From positions 1-64,000 of the forward strand of contig JAQGDQ010000023.1 in the NCBI GenBank assembly GCA_030141605.1: DNA of 64,000 nt, in the 5' to 3' direction. The stretch comes from Tubiluchus corallicola (Eukaryota > Priapulida > Priapulimorpha > Priapulimorphida > Tubiluchidae). Positions 33,901 to 46,371 of the stretch are shown in pieces. Within the stretch, counting starts at the first letter, position 1, and each line of letters starts with the position of its first letter. Made by a program: the position numbers and the translations under genes. A model generated the notes under the pieces. It was given only the letters and a program-made list of their open reading frames with translations, was not told where the DNA came from and searched no databases.

Positions 33901-36900
33901 AGCTGTTAAATCTGTTACTATTAGAATAGCTTGAGTTGCAAGGCGTTGTCAATTGTACACAAATGCATTGTCTGGTGCACTCAACCTTTGACTAAACAAA
34001 AACTGTACCATGTGCTTCGATGTCTCTAGGCGGCTGCTGCAAGGGACGTCTTTCTATGGGTCTGGATTTAGTTGCTTTAACTGTCACAGCTGCACTTTGT
34101 TGCCGGGGTGTGGCTTCAACCTCCTCTGCAGATACATCTACAGCAAAAAATAGGATGTGTTTTACAGGCTAGCTCAAAAAAATGTCACATGAATAAAGAA
34201 ATTCAATGATTAATATAATTAAAGTCAAACTAAACCCTGACTATAATATAAGCTTTTACAACTTAAAATCTCTCATCACTCCTACTCTCATCACAAATAT
34301 TGAATCTATTTTATTATAAATTTACTGTAAAACTAGTTGATGGTGATTGTGAATGCTGATTAACCTTGGACAGGTGACAGCACACACTTCAGCAATTAAA
34401 AAAAAAAAATTAGACAAAAATACACATCATCCAAGGAAAGGGAGCCTCAAGCAAGTTTATAGTGCTGCAGTGCTTAAAAATTAATCTTTCTCCATTAAGT
34501 GTAGAATTAGCAGCTATGTCTGAGCACCAGAAAATATCAGAAAAAATTGGCACATACGTTTAGGTTGCTCAGGCAAGTCGGTATGATGAACCCTGGTGTT
34601 ATCTCCCGCATCTAACTGTGTCATTTCTTTGCTAACCTCTAACAGTTGACTGCAAGTACAATTAAAATTTGTCATCATCAGTAATCAAGTTTCCATTTAT
34701 GTAAGGCCAAAATTCAATTTGATAAACAAAAGAATGTCGAATAAATGCAGGAAAGACATAATGAAGTAAGCTGAAAAACAAGAACAATTTACAAAACAAA
34801 ATACAACCAGACAAAAATTAAAAATTTAAGTCTGCAAGTGTTTCACAAAATACATAAAATTTATAAATTTATTCACTGTTTTATAAATCAAATTATAAAT
34901 CTGGAAGACTGAATGAACTACGTTAGTGCCTACATGGATGCTGTTAAAAATTTGTAAACTTTAAAAACTTTACACATATGTTTTCTATGTATGACCTTGT
35001 CAGAAATTTACGCAGCTTACCTGCTCTATCATTTTGATCTGTCCAAATAAAATCTGTTTTCTAATTAATCATTATTTTAATTAAGGTTAATCTCACAAAC
35101 GTTTATTCAATAGTCACAGGTTAAACATTTTAAACTTAAACTGTTGCAGTACAAGATTTTTACAAAATGATTTCATTAACGAAAGTACTAATATTCGCAA
35201 TGTAATAATAAAACTAACAATTTCAAGATTTACTCTCTTATTCAAACAATACAAAAAGTTTGATGAACATCTAAGCTTGATTTATAGGTACAATAGCTTG
35301 AACAGCTTCTCATTTTTGTCACAAGATGCCAGCAAACTATTCATGATAGCACTATATCCAGGATGATGTAGCCATATAGTAAAATTATTACTTAGCTAAC
35401 AAAAGGTAGGGTATCTTTAAAGGAAAACCGGACCCAATCTTAAACTGTAGGTCAAAACAATTTACTTTTTAAAATATTGAAAGAGAACATACTATTTTTC
35501 AAGAATGGTTTGCGTGAAAGTATTACCACACAAACGCAATTTCGCATTCAGGTACATGCATTTTGCCATTCATTAGCTACATGAGCACTAGCGCCTACAT
35601 TTTGGAAACGTGCTGCACAAAAAGCAGGTGCTATACCTCTCATTTCAGAGGTGTTCGTTTGTGATGTTGTGCAGGTGTTCATTGGTGATGCAGTGCATAT
35701 GTTCAAGAGCTGATGCATGAGCACAGTGGTAAATTTGAAATTTGAATTTTTATCTTAAAACTTGCCAAGTTTCAGTATAACATACTATATCTCTTGCAGT
35801 AGCACTGTACTTAAATTTTTTCTTTTGCAAACATGTGCAACATGTTATTGGAGTGTTTGAACTGTTGAAAATTATGTTCACTTGCGATGTTATCAATAGT
35901 TGGACTCAACTGTTAACTAAAACTCTAATCTATTACTTAATTATCAAAAATGCTTTTGCCGTATTTTTGGTCTTAAAATGCATACATCTTACCATACTTC
36001 AAAATTGGGTAGGATACGAAAAATCATTCTGTTTTCCTTTATGCTCTAATAAACTCAGCTTACCATAGCAAAGTCGTCTTGTCTCGTGCAGTCCGTGTTT
36101 GCAGATCTGCAAAACGCTGCATTTCATTTTCCTTAAATTGCCTGAAAAAACAAATTACATAATGCAGTATATTCGGAGTTATTCTTATACACTAGTGTAA
36201 TTTTATCCTAGTCCATGAAAATGGCACGTTAGAAATTGGCACTAGTTATAAAAATTCAGATAGTTTCAGCAACCAACTGGCAACTAAGTTCAAACTTGAC
36301 TGTACCAATTTACTTAGTAATAAAGACAAGATTACAACATTTTTATAAAGAAATTAAGTGCTTACAAGCAAAAAAGGAAAACTTTAGAAAATGCACGTGA
36401 AAATTTTTTTAGTTAATTTATGGATTAGCTTCTGGTAATCATAAGCAATGCCCACAAAATGGATAATTTAATGCAGTGAACTAAATGAATCACACTAACC
36501 TAACTCGCTGTTCCATGTTCGTCTCTTCTGTATGTAGATAAGTTGTCAAACGTCTGTTGATTGTCGGCAGAGCACTGTCTAATATTGACGATGAACCTGC
36601 ATGAATGACAAAGAACTTATGTACTCATGTACATGTAACTAAAATCAAAAGAATGGTTCTTTTAAGACACAAATATAATGTGGCTTATGATTTTCACTAC
36701 GGAAGGTGGCACACTGCCACCAACGTTAATCGTCTAAGGGATGGAAGGCGGTAGACTGCCGCTAAAGTTCAGCATCAAGCGCACTCACCCGGGTCTATTT
36801 ATTTTGCTACTGCGGCTATGGAAAGACATTATCGACACATTTGACAGCCGTGAGTACCACTAACCAGTCAATCAGAATCTGAAGCCAAAAGCACTCCATG

Positions 36901-39900
36901 ATGTTTACCTCATTTAAAGGGGATAAATCAGAACATGACTATGTTATGTGCCAGCTCACTGACTCGTATTAGAGGGTCAGTCTTAGCAAAGAGGCGGACA
37001 CTGGACACACTATAAACATCAACGCTGAGTAGGCCTGCCTGCCTCTGAATGCTGGGTTCCAGTATGCCGAAGTGTGTAAAAATCTGCAAGTCAAGATCCA
37101 ACACTGACTGGCAAACGTATTTAATGTACGTGCTTGAGGCAGAACAGGAATCTCTCTTACTGTCAAGAATAAATCGTAAAGGAGAGACAGTGAGTCGACT
37201 ATTCATACATTCTCATTTGACAAAAATTACAAACCTGAGAAACAGGAGGTACAAAACTATGTGAGTTGTAAAGCATGCAAATTGATTTTGAAACTTTTTT
37301 TGAAAAACCAATGTAAACAGTTCTAAAAAATGGAAAAAAGGCCATATAATGAATATTGTCATGATAAAGACTTGTATTACCTTGTATCTGGGAACATTTG
37401 TCTAGGTGAGAGGCATAGGTTTCACTGATAGGTACTTTTTCTCTTTATAATGTTATTTGTGTTTTTTGATCACATAATTGCGTGATGTGCATATTATTTC
37501 TTGAGTGATGAATTGTCTTTGCTTGATAAACTTAACTTTGATCATTACATCGTTGTTCTTGTCACTGTTAGATTGTTTGATTGGACTTTGCAGAGAATGA
37601 ATTAACATATTTTGAAGATTAGTGATATTTGTTAAATGTAAATTTATTTTCTCATTAGTTCAGTCTTCAGAGTTTATTGTTGTTTATTGTTGAAATATTA
37701 TGCCATGTGATTATCAATGATTTATTCTTGTTTTTCTTTATAGTGTTGCAGTGCCATTCACATACAAATCAGAGCTGCTTGGGACAAAAAAGAACCATGA
37801 AAATAATACGGTTAAAATTTTCATTTCTTTTACATGGGCAACATGCTTAGGTTTGTGGGGTGAGCTTTTCAACTGTCTTGCTAATTTTTGATCATCTTAC
37901 AATTGAGGAAACCTGCTCAAATTTTTCAGCAAACAATTTTTTACAGACTTGCACTAATACACTCACATCTCGGTCTGCATTACAAAAGCGGGGCGACGTC
38001 GGTCCGAATTTGCCAATACTAAGCTAATACAGTAGCACCATGTATTAGACACACGGTAATGAAAAATCAATCGCCTTATTGTCCCAACAATGTCTAGTAT
38101 GGGCCGCACACAACATGCAAACAACATGTGTGTCGCTACACGCTGCTTGGTTACACTGATGAAATAATGTAAGCAAAGTGATGGTCTGCCAGCTAGTGGT
38201 CAGCTCGCGAAACAACAGATGTAGTATGCGGGACTTACAATGGTCCACATTTTGTCTGATTTTTCCAATATCCGTAAAAGTGAGATTCGACAAAAAGAGA
38301 TATAAGTGTAAATGTAATAAAATACCACTTATTGACCACGTTTAAAAAGGTGTAGCTCAGATAAAGAATTAGTAGTTCTGCAGTGATATGGCTAAGCTTT
38401 TTGGAGTGCAGTTTATATACTGTGGTAGTGTAAATCATACCGTGTACATGAGGCAAAGTCTTTGGCAGAGCTTGACCCTCATACTTGAGCAAAATTTTGA
38501 AAGCTGGTGAAAGATGTTGTCGTATTTCTTCTTGTTGAGTTTGATCCTGCAGAAAAACATTTGAACATGTCAACAATGAACTTCTAAGGTGGAATACATA
38601 ATTTCTTACCTCACACTATTCAATACTATAAGCTTTCTGACAACAAGTTACACACAACTCAAAATAACACTCATATTTGTATTAGATTCCATATTTTGAC
38701 CAGAGGCTCAAGCAGCAAAAATTAGTGTACAAGTAACTCTGAGATACATGCCAGTAGTGAAGCATTGATGTAAATTTTGCCCGTTCCTTGTTGATTCACA
38801 TCTTCTGCATATGAATGCATTTGACAGTTTATGCAGGTCGTGACACGCCATCTACCAACAGAGCGCTCCTTGCATAAATAACTCAGTTCTCTGAAAAATA
38901 GTTTAAATTTTGTAAAAACTGTTAATACCTGCAGCAAATGAATATCAGCAACTCAACAAGAGACAAAAGACAACTTTTTCCAGTCCGAAATAGATATGAA
39001 AGATTTAATAAAATGACTGTATAAATTTAAAAAATGCAGAAAATCATGTAGCAAACATGATATATTGCGTACAACTGGTAATGCCAACAAACAAAAAAGA
39101 ATTAACTTGGATCATTTATTTAACTAGTATAATACCTTTGAATATGGAATATTGCATAATATATTGCGAACTTTTTGTTAGGCTCATTGCCTGCATTACT
39201 GTGTTTTTATAAGTTATTATTGCGTATTTTACATTTGCAAACGATTTATAAATTCAAGAAACATGCAAGAAAGTTGTTTGGCATGCAGCACGTGTAATTG
39301 TTAGCATGTCATGTCAAAAGGTCATTTTGTCTATTAGCTGAATAAAAACAATGAGATAGTCAATGGCTTAGCACTCAGCTGTTTTACACACATACACTGG
39401 TTGCACGTACAATGCCAAGATGCTTCATCAAATAATGTGTCCTGCTGCAGTTATTTTGCTGTAAAAACTTTTTGTACAAGGGATAAACACAAATCTTGTG
39501 CAAACAAAATCGATTTACTGAACAGGTCACGCAAATTTACAACTGACCATGTACTACAGATTACATAGACATGCAATTTAACATGAAACATTCATCAATT
39601 TTTAGTTTATTGAAGTCACGTAAAATACATGTCATCGAATTTGAATATACTGCAAAGTAGTTATGTGACAGCACCTTTTAAAAGTACTTTACATGAGCTA
39701 TACAGCCACACATTGTACATTATTTATATACCTTTATTATTAATGCATGCGTGTCCGTCTATTACTCATATGCATATGATTAGCCGCATATGCTTATAAA
39801 GTACTGTTTGTGGGTCCCTAGGTTTGCTATAACAATGTTAGACTATATTTCTTGTCCCTCCAAATCTACTTGAAACAACCAATATTTTTATCAGAAATTT

Positions 39901-40963
39901 TTGCTACATAGTTATTTTTTTTAATCATTTTTTTAATAATTTTAAAGAATGGCTTTGCAATGGTGGCAGCTAACGTGTAGGAAAAACATAAGTGAATCAT
40001 AAATTTTCATTTCACATCATCTCTATCTATATCTGATCAAAGCCTCATCAAAGTTCAGAAAATTGTTTTATGTGGTTGAACTTTCAGATTTGCTTTTGAA
40101 ATAAAGTGAGAATTTTATGAAAAACATAGCTGGCTGAAGTTTGGTGTAGTCAGAATCAGATTATTGTTAGTCAAAAAATTTTAAAGCCAATGCGTCTCTG
40201 TCAAATCTACAGTATATTCCACATATTCCATAAAATGATATCAAGTTTTTGGTCGATTTCGAGGAACTACCTATCTTGCGTTATAATGGCATGATCATAT
40301 GCCCAATCACCTACCTATCCATTATATTGATATCGATGTCACAGCGATTTAGCTTTTTGTACAATTTATTCTTCCACTGCCAAGGACAGGCAACAACATT
40401 AACAGGAAACTATCAGTGGATTCTGCTAATTTGCTGAACCGATTCTCATCGACTCATTCTCCAGATTCCTGCTCACAAACGATTTAGTCTGTTACTTTTT
40501 AGCTGTGGTGAGATTGAATAAGTTCATCAGAAACAATGTAGCGAACCCAGATTTCATGAAGAAACTGCCAAAAATGACAGACAGCTGGATCAGTGCAAAC
40601 TGGCTGCACCCTTGTAGCATCATCTGCTACAGGCATGCACAAGTGAAGAAAGCGTGAAGTCAGATATCGTGACTAAATCATCTAGCTACCTTGCGTTATA
40701 AGGGTGTTATCACATCTCCTGCAATCTACCTACCCTAGACGGCCCTTTACCATACATACATTATACACTTCCTACTCTTTTAAAAGGTCTGAAGCTCACC
40801 TGCTAATCCCAGCAACATCTAAGGTAACTTCCGCTAAGGGTTGGCTGAAAACCTCGTCCGACTTCTCCTCTTCTGTCAGCTGTAGAGAATCATGTGGGAT
40901 TTGTTCTAACTGTCTGTCCCGGATGTGAATCCGGATGTTCATGCAGGCACAGGAGAAAATCAT
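30927..40963 (-). CDS. AKT1S1: PRAS40 / AKT1S1-like mTORC1 regulator with long N-terminus
   Basis: PRAS40 is a cytoplasmic Raptor-binding inhibitor and substrate of mTORC1, released by Akt phosphorylation. Minus-strand exons: 40,942-40,800, 38,890-38,731, 38,546-38,441, 36,596-36,500, 36,141-36,064, 34,649-34,558, 34,137-34,009, 33,115-33,020, 32,223-32,066 and 31,076-30,927. All ten join in phase to 402 aa, and an in-frame ATG at 40,963 would add seven residues. The C-terminal half follows human PRAS40: FTLDL (271-275) at the TOS motif (human FVMDE), an acidic FYESDDEDDGD block, HSMPMKMPTW (human SLPVSVPVW), NPEDMGASIMAL, and VFGELPRPRLPS, where R387-x-R389-x-x-S392 fits the Akt site (human RPRLNT). 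The first ~250 residues (GRWRVTTCINCQMHSYAED, GKIYINASLLAC, a charged helical stretch 150-205) are unrecognised. The donor of exon 2 (CTT|GTACAC) is weak but is the one that keeps frame. Confidence 0.87.
31192..31470 (-). mobile_element. Probable LINE 3' end with (TAA)n tail
   Basis: A (TAATAA)n run at 31,192-31,225 followed by TTTATTGGCTATTT reads, on the minus strand, as GCCAATAAA then (TTA)n, a retroposon 3' end like the one at 1660-1699. The inner sequence has no recognised frame. It lies in the last intron of the PRAS40-like gene, same strand. Confidence 0.35.
35419..36044. mobile_element. MITE, copy 1, ends AAAGGAAAAC ... GTTTTCCTTT
   Basis: The ends are inverted: TTAAAGGAAAACCGGACCCA at the left and GTTTTCCTTTA at the right. 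The whole length matches, in the same orientation, the block at 41,636-42,181 with moderate divergence (shared words include CATTTTGCCATT/TTTTTTGCCATTTGCTAG, AGTAGCACT and GGGTAGGATACGAAAAA). No coding capacity. The right end is only about 20 bases from exon 5 of the PRAS40-like gene (36,064). Confidence 0.8.
36680..37260. other. GC-richer island with small palindromes and a minus-strand frame
   Basis: Within PRAS40 intron 3 the composition rises in GC. Two related small hairpins appear (GGTGGCACACTGCCACC near 36,706 and GCGGTAGACTGCCGC near 36,749), each preceded by GGAAGG. A minus-strand frame of 92 codons (37,206-36,928) and a frame in another phase are open, but I recognise neither. It may be an inserted element of unknown type. 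Confidence 0.35.
38990..40690. other. Intron 1 of the PRAS40-like gene
   Basis: Mostly AT-rich DNA with no recognised exon or transposon protein. Short plus-strand frames (for example 40,249-40,437) show no family resemblance. Confidence 0.35.
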
Positions 40964-41012
40964 AGTGAAAGATCGGTTAGGTCATAGCCTCCTAGTGGCT
41001 GAATAGGAAGTG
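40964..41012 (-). promoter_or_regulatory. 5' UTR portion of the first coding exon with upstream acceptor
   Basis: On the minus strand GTTTTCTTTGCAG|CACTTCC forms a good acceptor at 41,012. Between it and the first ATG (40,963) there is an in-frame TGA, so translation should start within this exon. This suggests a non-coding exon and an intron upstream. Confidence 0.45.
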
Positions 41013-41127
41013 CTGCAAAGAAAACATTTATAAAAAGCTCATAGCATAGCTTGAGTAATGTATTAATGGTTCTGAATATATTCAGGATTTTTTTTAGTTT
41101 TTTTTACATTTTTAAACAGATAACTCA

Positions 41128-41535
41128 ATATGACAAGCAATTTCATTACCCGTATTGGACCAGTGTTATGGAACAGAATAAGTCACAATGTAAAATGCAG
41201 TCATTCACTTTCAATTTTTAAAGTAAGCCTCAAAAAAGAGATATTTCATCAAGTACCGATGAAAATTAATGTATTCAACAGGTTACATTACTAAATGCAT
41301 TATAATCATAATCCTGGCTTTTTAGTGCTCGTTCCAGTTCATTATGCACTTATTACCACACTGCACATCAATGTAGATATTTAGCATTATCCCATGTCAC
41401 TATTTCATTCATCAAACCCTTTTTATTTTATTATTTCCAATGATGTATAGGCTGGCCTGTCAAGCTATACTTTTAGAGTAAACTGTATTAATAAAAATTA
41501 TTGTGTATGTGCCATCTAAATAAAGTCTTTTTACT
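41128..41535 (+). mobile_element. LINE C-terminal RT fragment and 3' UTR
   Basis: The short plus-strand frame 41,128-41,294 contains FITRIGPVLWNRIS and SLSIFKVSLKKEI, the typical CR1/Jockey end (GP-x-LWN, then SxSxFKxxLK). The 3' UTR that follows ends with AATAAAGTCTTTTTACTG near 41,520-41,535. Confidence 0.65.
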
Positions 41536-41635
41536 GTACTTCTGGAACCACTGTCTGTATTGTAATAATGCAGTGTGGAGATAAAAAAATTTCTGAACTT
41601 TTGATGTTGTTTAGATACAACTGCCGCAGTGTCAT

Positions 41636-42181
41636 TAAAGGAAAACAGGACCCAATTTTAAACTACAACTCAAAACAACCTAATCTATAAAATATTGAAA
41701 AGGAAAGTATTATAATGTTAGAAATGCAATTTGCATTTGCGTGGCTAGTTTTTCTCTATTACATATTTTTTGCCATTTGCTAGTTAGACACAAGCGCCTG
41801 CATCTATGAAATCCATTGCACAAAAATAGGTGCTGTATAGTTCAGAAGTATTCGGCAGTTCATACATGAGCACAAGCTTGAAGTTTGAATTTTTTTAACT
41901 TGCTGTGTTTTTGTATATCACACTGAATGCTATACAGTAGCACTATTTCAGTTTTTGCTTTGGATATCAGGTGCAACATGCTCATGGAATATTTCTGCTG
42001 TTGAAATTTATGTTCAGTTGTGATGTCATCACTACTTGGGCTTACATGCCATTAATCAAAATTTTAATCTATAATTTAATTACCAGAAAAGATTTGGCAT
42101 TATTATAGGTATTAACATGCATACTTTTTACCATGCATCACAATGGGGTAGGATACGAAAAAACATATGGTTTTCCTTAAA
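41636..42181. mobile_element. MITE, copy 2
   Basis: Direct copy of 35,419-36,044, beginning TTAAAGGAAAACAGGACCCA and ending GGTTTTCCTTAA. It is about 80 bases shorter than copy 1 because of internal deletions. Non-coding. Confidence 0.8.
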
Positions 42182-43200
42182 AGAAAAAACCAAGAAAATA
42201 TAAATCCCATTCATCATTATTTCTTCAACAAATCAATTTTGTTAAATTGCAGATTGTTCATCATCAGTTCAAGTAGTGGAGCACAACTCATTTGGCTAAC
42301 ATAATTCTTCTACAGTAAACCCTGCTAAGGCCACTATGCATCCAATAACATATCACATATTGGTGTGATTGTTATTGCAAAATATAAAATAAACTTTTTT
42401 CAATCTTTATATCCAAAAGTACATTAAGCAATTTTGAAAAGATTAGTGTTATTTACCATGACGATTAAGAAAACAGAAAACCTGCTGCCTTGATCTCAAT
42501 GAGACCGCTAAATAACTCGAAAATAGTTGTATTGTGGACATGATTCACTCGCTCAGGGAGCTACCTTACAGGGAACTACCCTGCCAAACAAATATTTATG
42601 CATTAGAGGTTTCCTATATTAATATCTTTGAGCTATGATTGGAGGCGGAGCACGTTTTTGCAAATATCTATCCATGAAGGGCACAATGAATCCTCCACTA
42701 ATGATGTGCAGATAACTGTTTTGTTACACGACCAATCTCACAACGTGCTCACCGCTATGGTAAGCACGTGCCCAAAAGCTCATGATAATTACTTTTATTT
42801 ATTACTTAACAAATTCTCTAGCATAAAAACATAAAAAAGTTCTGGGTATAGACATGATGGTGAAAACATAAAAAAGAAAATTATGGGCAAAAAGCCCATG
42901 CACAGGGTCTACCCTGTCGATCTATGGTAATGCATGGTAATAAAATATAAAGGTATAAAAATATACATTAAAAAACAGAAAAGACTGCATTTAACTAAAG
43001 TGCAATCATTTTCCAACGTTTGCTATTGGCATGATAGTTTTTTGTTTGCTTATATACATGCATCCATCATATTCACAAGTGCTTTATGATTTCAGCCCAT
43101 TAATTGTCTGTCAGACTTCTTTACATGAATTTCCAAGAAAACCAAGAAAGTAATTCCTACTATAGAATCATCTTTGAATAACCAAATGAATACATTTATT
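42182..43200. other. Unassigned repeat-like stretch
   Basis: Bases 42,830-42,960 on the minus strand read GGGTAGACCCTGTGCATGGG then CTTTTTGCCCATAAT, resembling a LINE 3' UTR hairpin. Nothing else was recognised. Confidence 0.3.
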
Positions 43201-43690
43201 AATAATAGTGAATAAAAGAATAAAAACAAATATAAGAATTTTCTAATAGCAAGGATGCCATTGAACAGGTACAAGCATGAGCTGTGGACATGATAGTAGG
43301 TCTTGAAGGACTCACATGTTCCCAGACATTGAAAAAACTAGACCGTTTCGGCTTTCTGCTAGAAGACGTAGAGGAAGATTTTAGTGGGGTTTACTGACAT
43401 TAATGCAAACCAATTTTTTACACTTTACAACAGGAGCATAACACGTATACAGTGCACTAAACTATTCAAGTATAGGATAAATACCGAAAAGTATCAGCAC
43501 AGTTTCTCAAAAGCTGAAGTAATAATGTGGAACTCATTACTGGCATCACTAATGAGAACAAGTAATGTAAATAGTTTGAAACATAAATTTGATGCAGAAC
43601 TTCGTGCAAGGAGCCTCGTATTTTAATGCCTGGGCTGTAGGTATATTGGGAGGCAAGTAAACCAATGACGAATACCTGCACAATGTCGTG
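43200..43690 (+). mobile_element. LINE C-terminal RT fragment
   Basis: Plus-strand frames carry SARRRRGRF, then ITRIQCTKLFKYR, HSFSKAEVIMWNSLLASL and NSLKHKFDAEL, the characteristic CR1-type C-terminus (RxNxxxxSFS...xxWNSL...FKxxL). A frameshift separates the first piece. No tail was identified. Confidence 0.6.
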
Positions 43691-44063
43691 TTTGGATATG
43701 AAAAAGTAACACTAACAGTGTGCTAACCAACACTGCTATTGGCTGCCAGCACCAAGGTATATACTCTACATGTTATTCGTTGTTTGTGCGATGTGTCATT
43801 ACCTGTATTGTTGTAAGTCGCTAAACATCCGTTAATGCTGTCTGTTAAATGAGCGACAGTAAATAAATCTTGTCTTTGTATTTTGCACAGCAGTACAGTG
43901 CTACAAATCGGAAAACTGGCGGAAGAACGCGATGAGCTAAAAAAGCTCAAGTTGACCTAGGGATTACCCAGAATAAAAATCACAGCAGTAATCATCAGTA
44001 CACCTAAGCTTCCAAAAAAGCGAGAAGGAAGAGATCAGAAACAGTGACATTCATGTTTCACAG

Positions 44064-44365
44064 CATTGAAAGACACACAGCTGTTGCAGAAAGCAAAACA
44101 ACAGTTTGGCAATATGGGTAAGCTTGCGGTTGTTTTCCGATCCTGAGTATCGAGGTACCTGCCCAATTTCAAAAACAAAAGAAATTGAGCCTACGCCCCA
44201 GTTAGAATTTCCTGCCAGCTTATTAAAAAAACTTAATAATATAATTTTACAGGCATGTCTATGCAAAGTGCTAAGATTAAGATCTTAGCTTCTCAGAAAA
44301 CTAAAGTGAACGGGCAGCTTGCCTCAAATCTAACGTTTATATCAAAAATTACAAAACGCAAGTGA
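44064..44365 (+). CDS. Candidate last two exons of an unrecognised gene
   Basis: Exon 44,064-44,117 sits between TGTTTCACAG and GTAAGC and encodes LKDTQLLQKAKQQFGNM. Exon 44,253-44,365 follows ATAATTTTACAG, joins in phase (split Gly codon), and continues MSMQSAKIKILASQ to a TGA, with a lysine/arginine-rich end. The joined product looks like a helical C-terminus. Upstream, a frame at 43,902-43,955 (LQIGKLAEERDELKKLK) has similar coiled-coil character but no donor that fits the phase. The 5' part of the gene would have to lie across the LINE at 43.2-43.7 kb. I do not know the family, and chance splice-like sites remain possible. Confidence 0.35.
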
Positions 44366-44454
44366 GTTAATTATAAAAATGATGTATAGATTAATAATAA
44401 TGACCATTGATCAGGGCCAATGAGAAAAACAGCGCTGTAATTAATCATAAAGTT

Positions 44455-44870
<416 letters not shown>

Positions 44871-45159
44871 TGTATTAATAATGAACAATTTTGCCAGATA
44901 TTATTATTTTCTTATTATTTTATTATTTATTAGGCACAAAAATCAATATATGCATTTTATAGATGAGCAAAAGTAATCAGTAAAACTATAATCATGATCA
45001 ATACTAAGGTTGTGCTGTACCACTGTGTGCCATGGATGTCAGATTGTTTTAATCATGTCATCACCAACAAAGTTTGGTTCATTTGTGTCTTCCTAATACT
45101 GGAGTTTAAGAGTTTAAGAGTAAGAACATACTTATAATGTGCAAATCATTCAGTTACAT

Positions 45160-45640
45160 GTCACAGCAGGACAGGCCAAGATAAAGCAGGACACTGGAAA
45201 AGCAACACGATAGGAACAAAACATATGCATGACAGGGCAGTATAGAATATGAAATTAAAAAAAATTGAATGATTAATATCGATAATGACTGTAAAGGATA
45301 GCACAGGACAGGCAGGATAGGACAGCCAGGTTAGGATAGGACCGGATGTGATGAAATGGGATGGGATGCGATGGCATGGCAAGGGATAGAATAGAATTGG
45401 ATAAGACCAGACAGGACAGGACAGGATAGCTAGGAAGGACAGGACAAGGCAAAACAGTTAGGACAGGGTAAGATAATGCAGGACAGGATAGGACTGGACT
45501 GGTCATGAACAGGACCGTACAGAAAGACAGGGACAGAAAAAACAATAATAGGACAAAACAGAACAGTGGAATAAGACAAAAGCAGCTTATCTAGAACAAG
45601 AAGGGCAGGACAGAATTAGACAGGATGGGTCACAAGATGA
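45160..45640. repeat. Degenerate pentamer tract (GGACA/GGATA)n
   Basis: About 480 bases are dominated by GGACA, GGATA, GGATG and CAGGA words, for example ACAGGACAGGACAGGATAGC at 45,413-45,432. The middle part shifts to GATGGGATGGGATGCGATGG-like variants. The reverse frames rich in Pro-Val-Leu-Ser-Cys are artefacts of the repeat. Confidence 0.85.
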
Positions 45641-46371
45641 CACAAGTAGGATTTATACAAATTACATTTGTTTTGATTTTTTTGTTTATACATTTTGATT
45701 TCCAGGCCACTATTAAAAAGCCAATTTACATACAAAAAAGGTATCAACTTTATGATGCATTCATAGCCCACGATAATCCTTTATCTCTTCCCGAATCTTA
45801 ATTGAGATTGGATGGGAAGCTGACTTTTGCTACCTGAAATGTATTTTGTATTTTGCATGTACCTCAGTGCTATTATTGTATTACCTACATGGGTAATTAT
45901 TGTTGGCTATAAATAATAATAATAAATAATAATTGCCAAGACAATCTAACTGCCTGGGAGCCCAGAACATAAAAAGCAAATTTGTCAAAATTAGTGTTTC
46001 ATGTGATTATGAATAGACTTTTACTGTTCATCATGCGGCTAAATTAATAATTTTTCTTGCTACTTAAATGGGGCCGGTCGACCATCGAGTCTTTCACTCT
46101 GTAGCCAAAGTTCGACAGTGCACCAACAAACTAAAGTTGAAACGTACTCCGTTTCAAAAACTGGCAAAAAGATTTCTTCTACTTTTTTTACACTTGGGTG
46201 ACCGATTTTTCTGAAATTATTGTCTTGATGTATAAAATTAAATTTTGATTGTAATAAGTCGTGAAAATGCAATTGGCCATTCAGCAATTTATTATTGAGT
46301 CTGTAAAGCTTCTTCACTAGTGTAGCACTTCAAAGCCTATTGTAAGAGTTATTGCTGAGTGGGCCAACTAG

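Noticed and set aside
38722-38930. PRAS40 exon 2 ending at GCAT|GTATCT
   Set aside because: That donor has a better consensus but gives an in-frame TGA with the next exon; CTT|GTACAC keeps phase with all later exons.
40964-41012. Frame reading LPIQPLGGYDLTDLSL before the PRAS40 start as extra N-terminal coding
   Set aside because: It ends in TGA and is out of phase with the confirmed coding frame; treated as 5' UTR.
45161-45545. Pro-Val-Leu-Ser-Cys-rich reverse frames resembling a cysteine-rich protein
   Set aside because: They come from the GGACA/GGATA pentamer tract.
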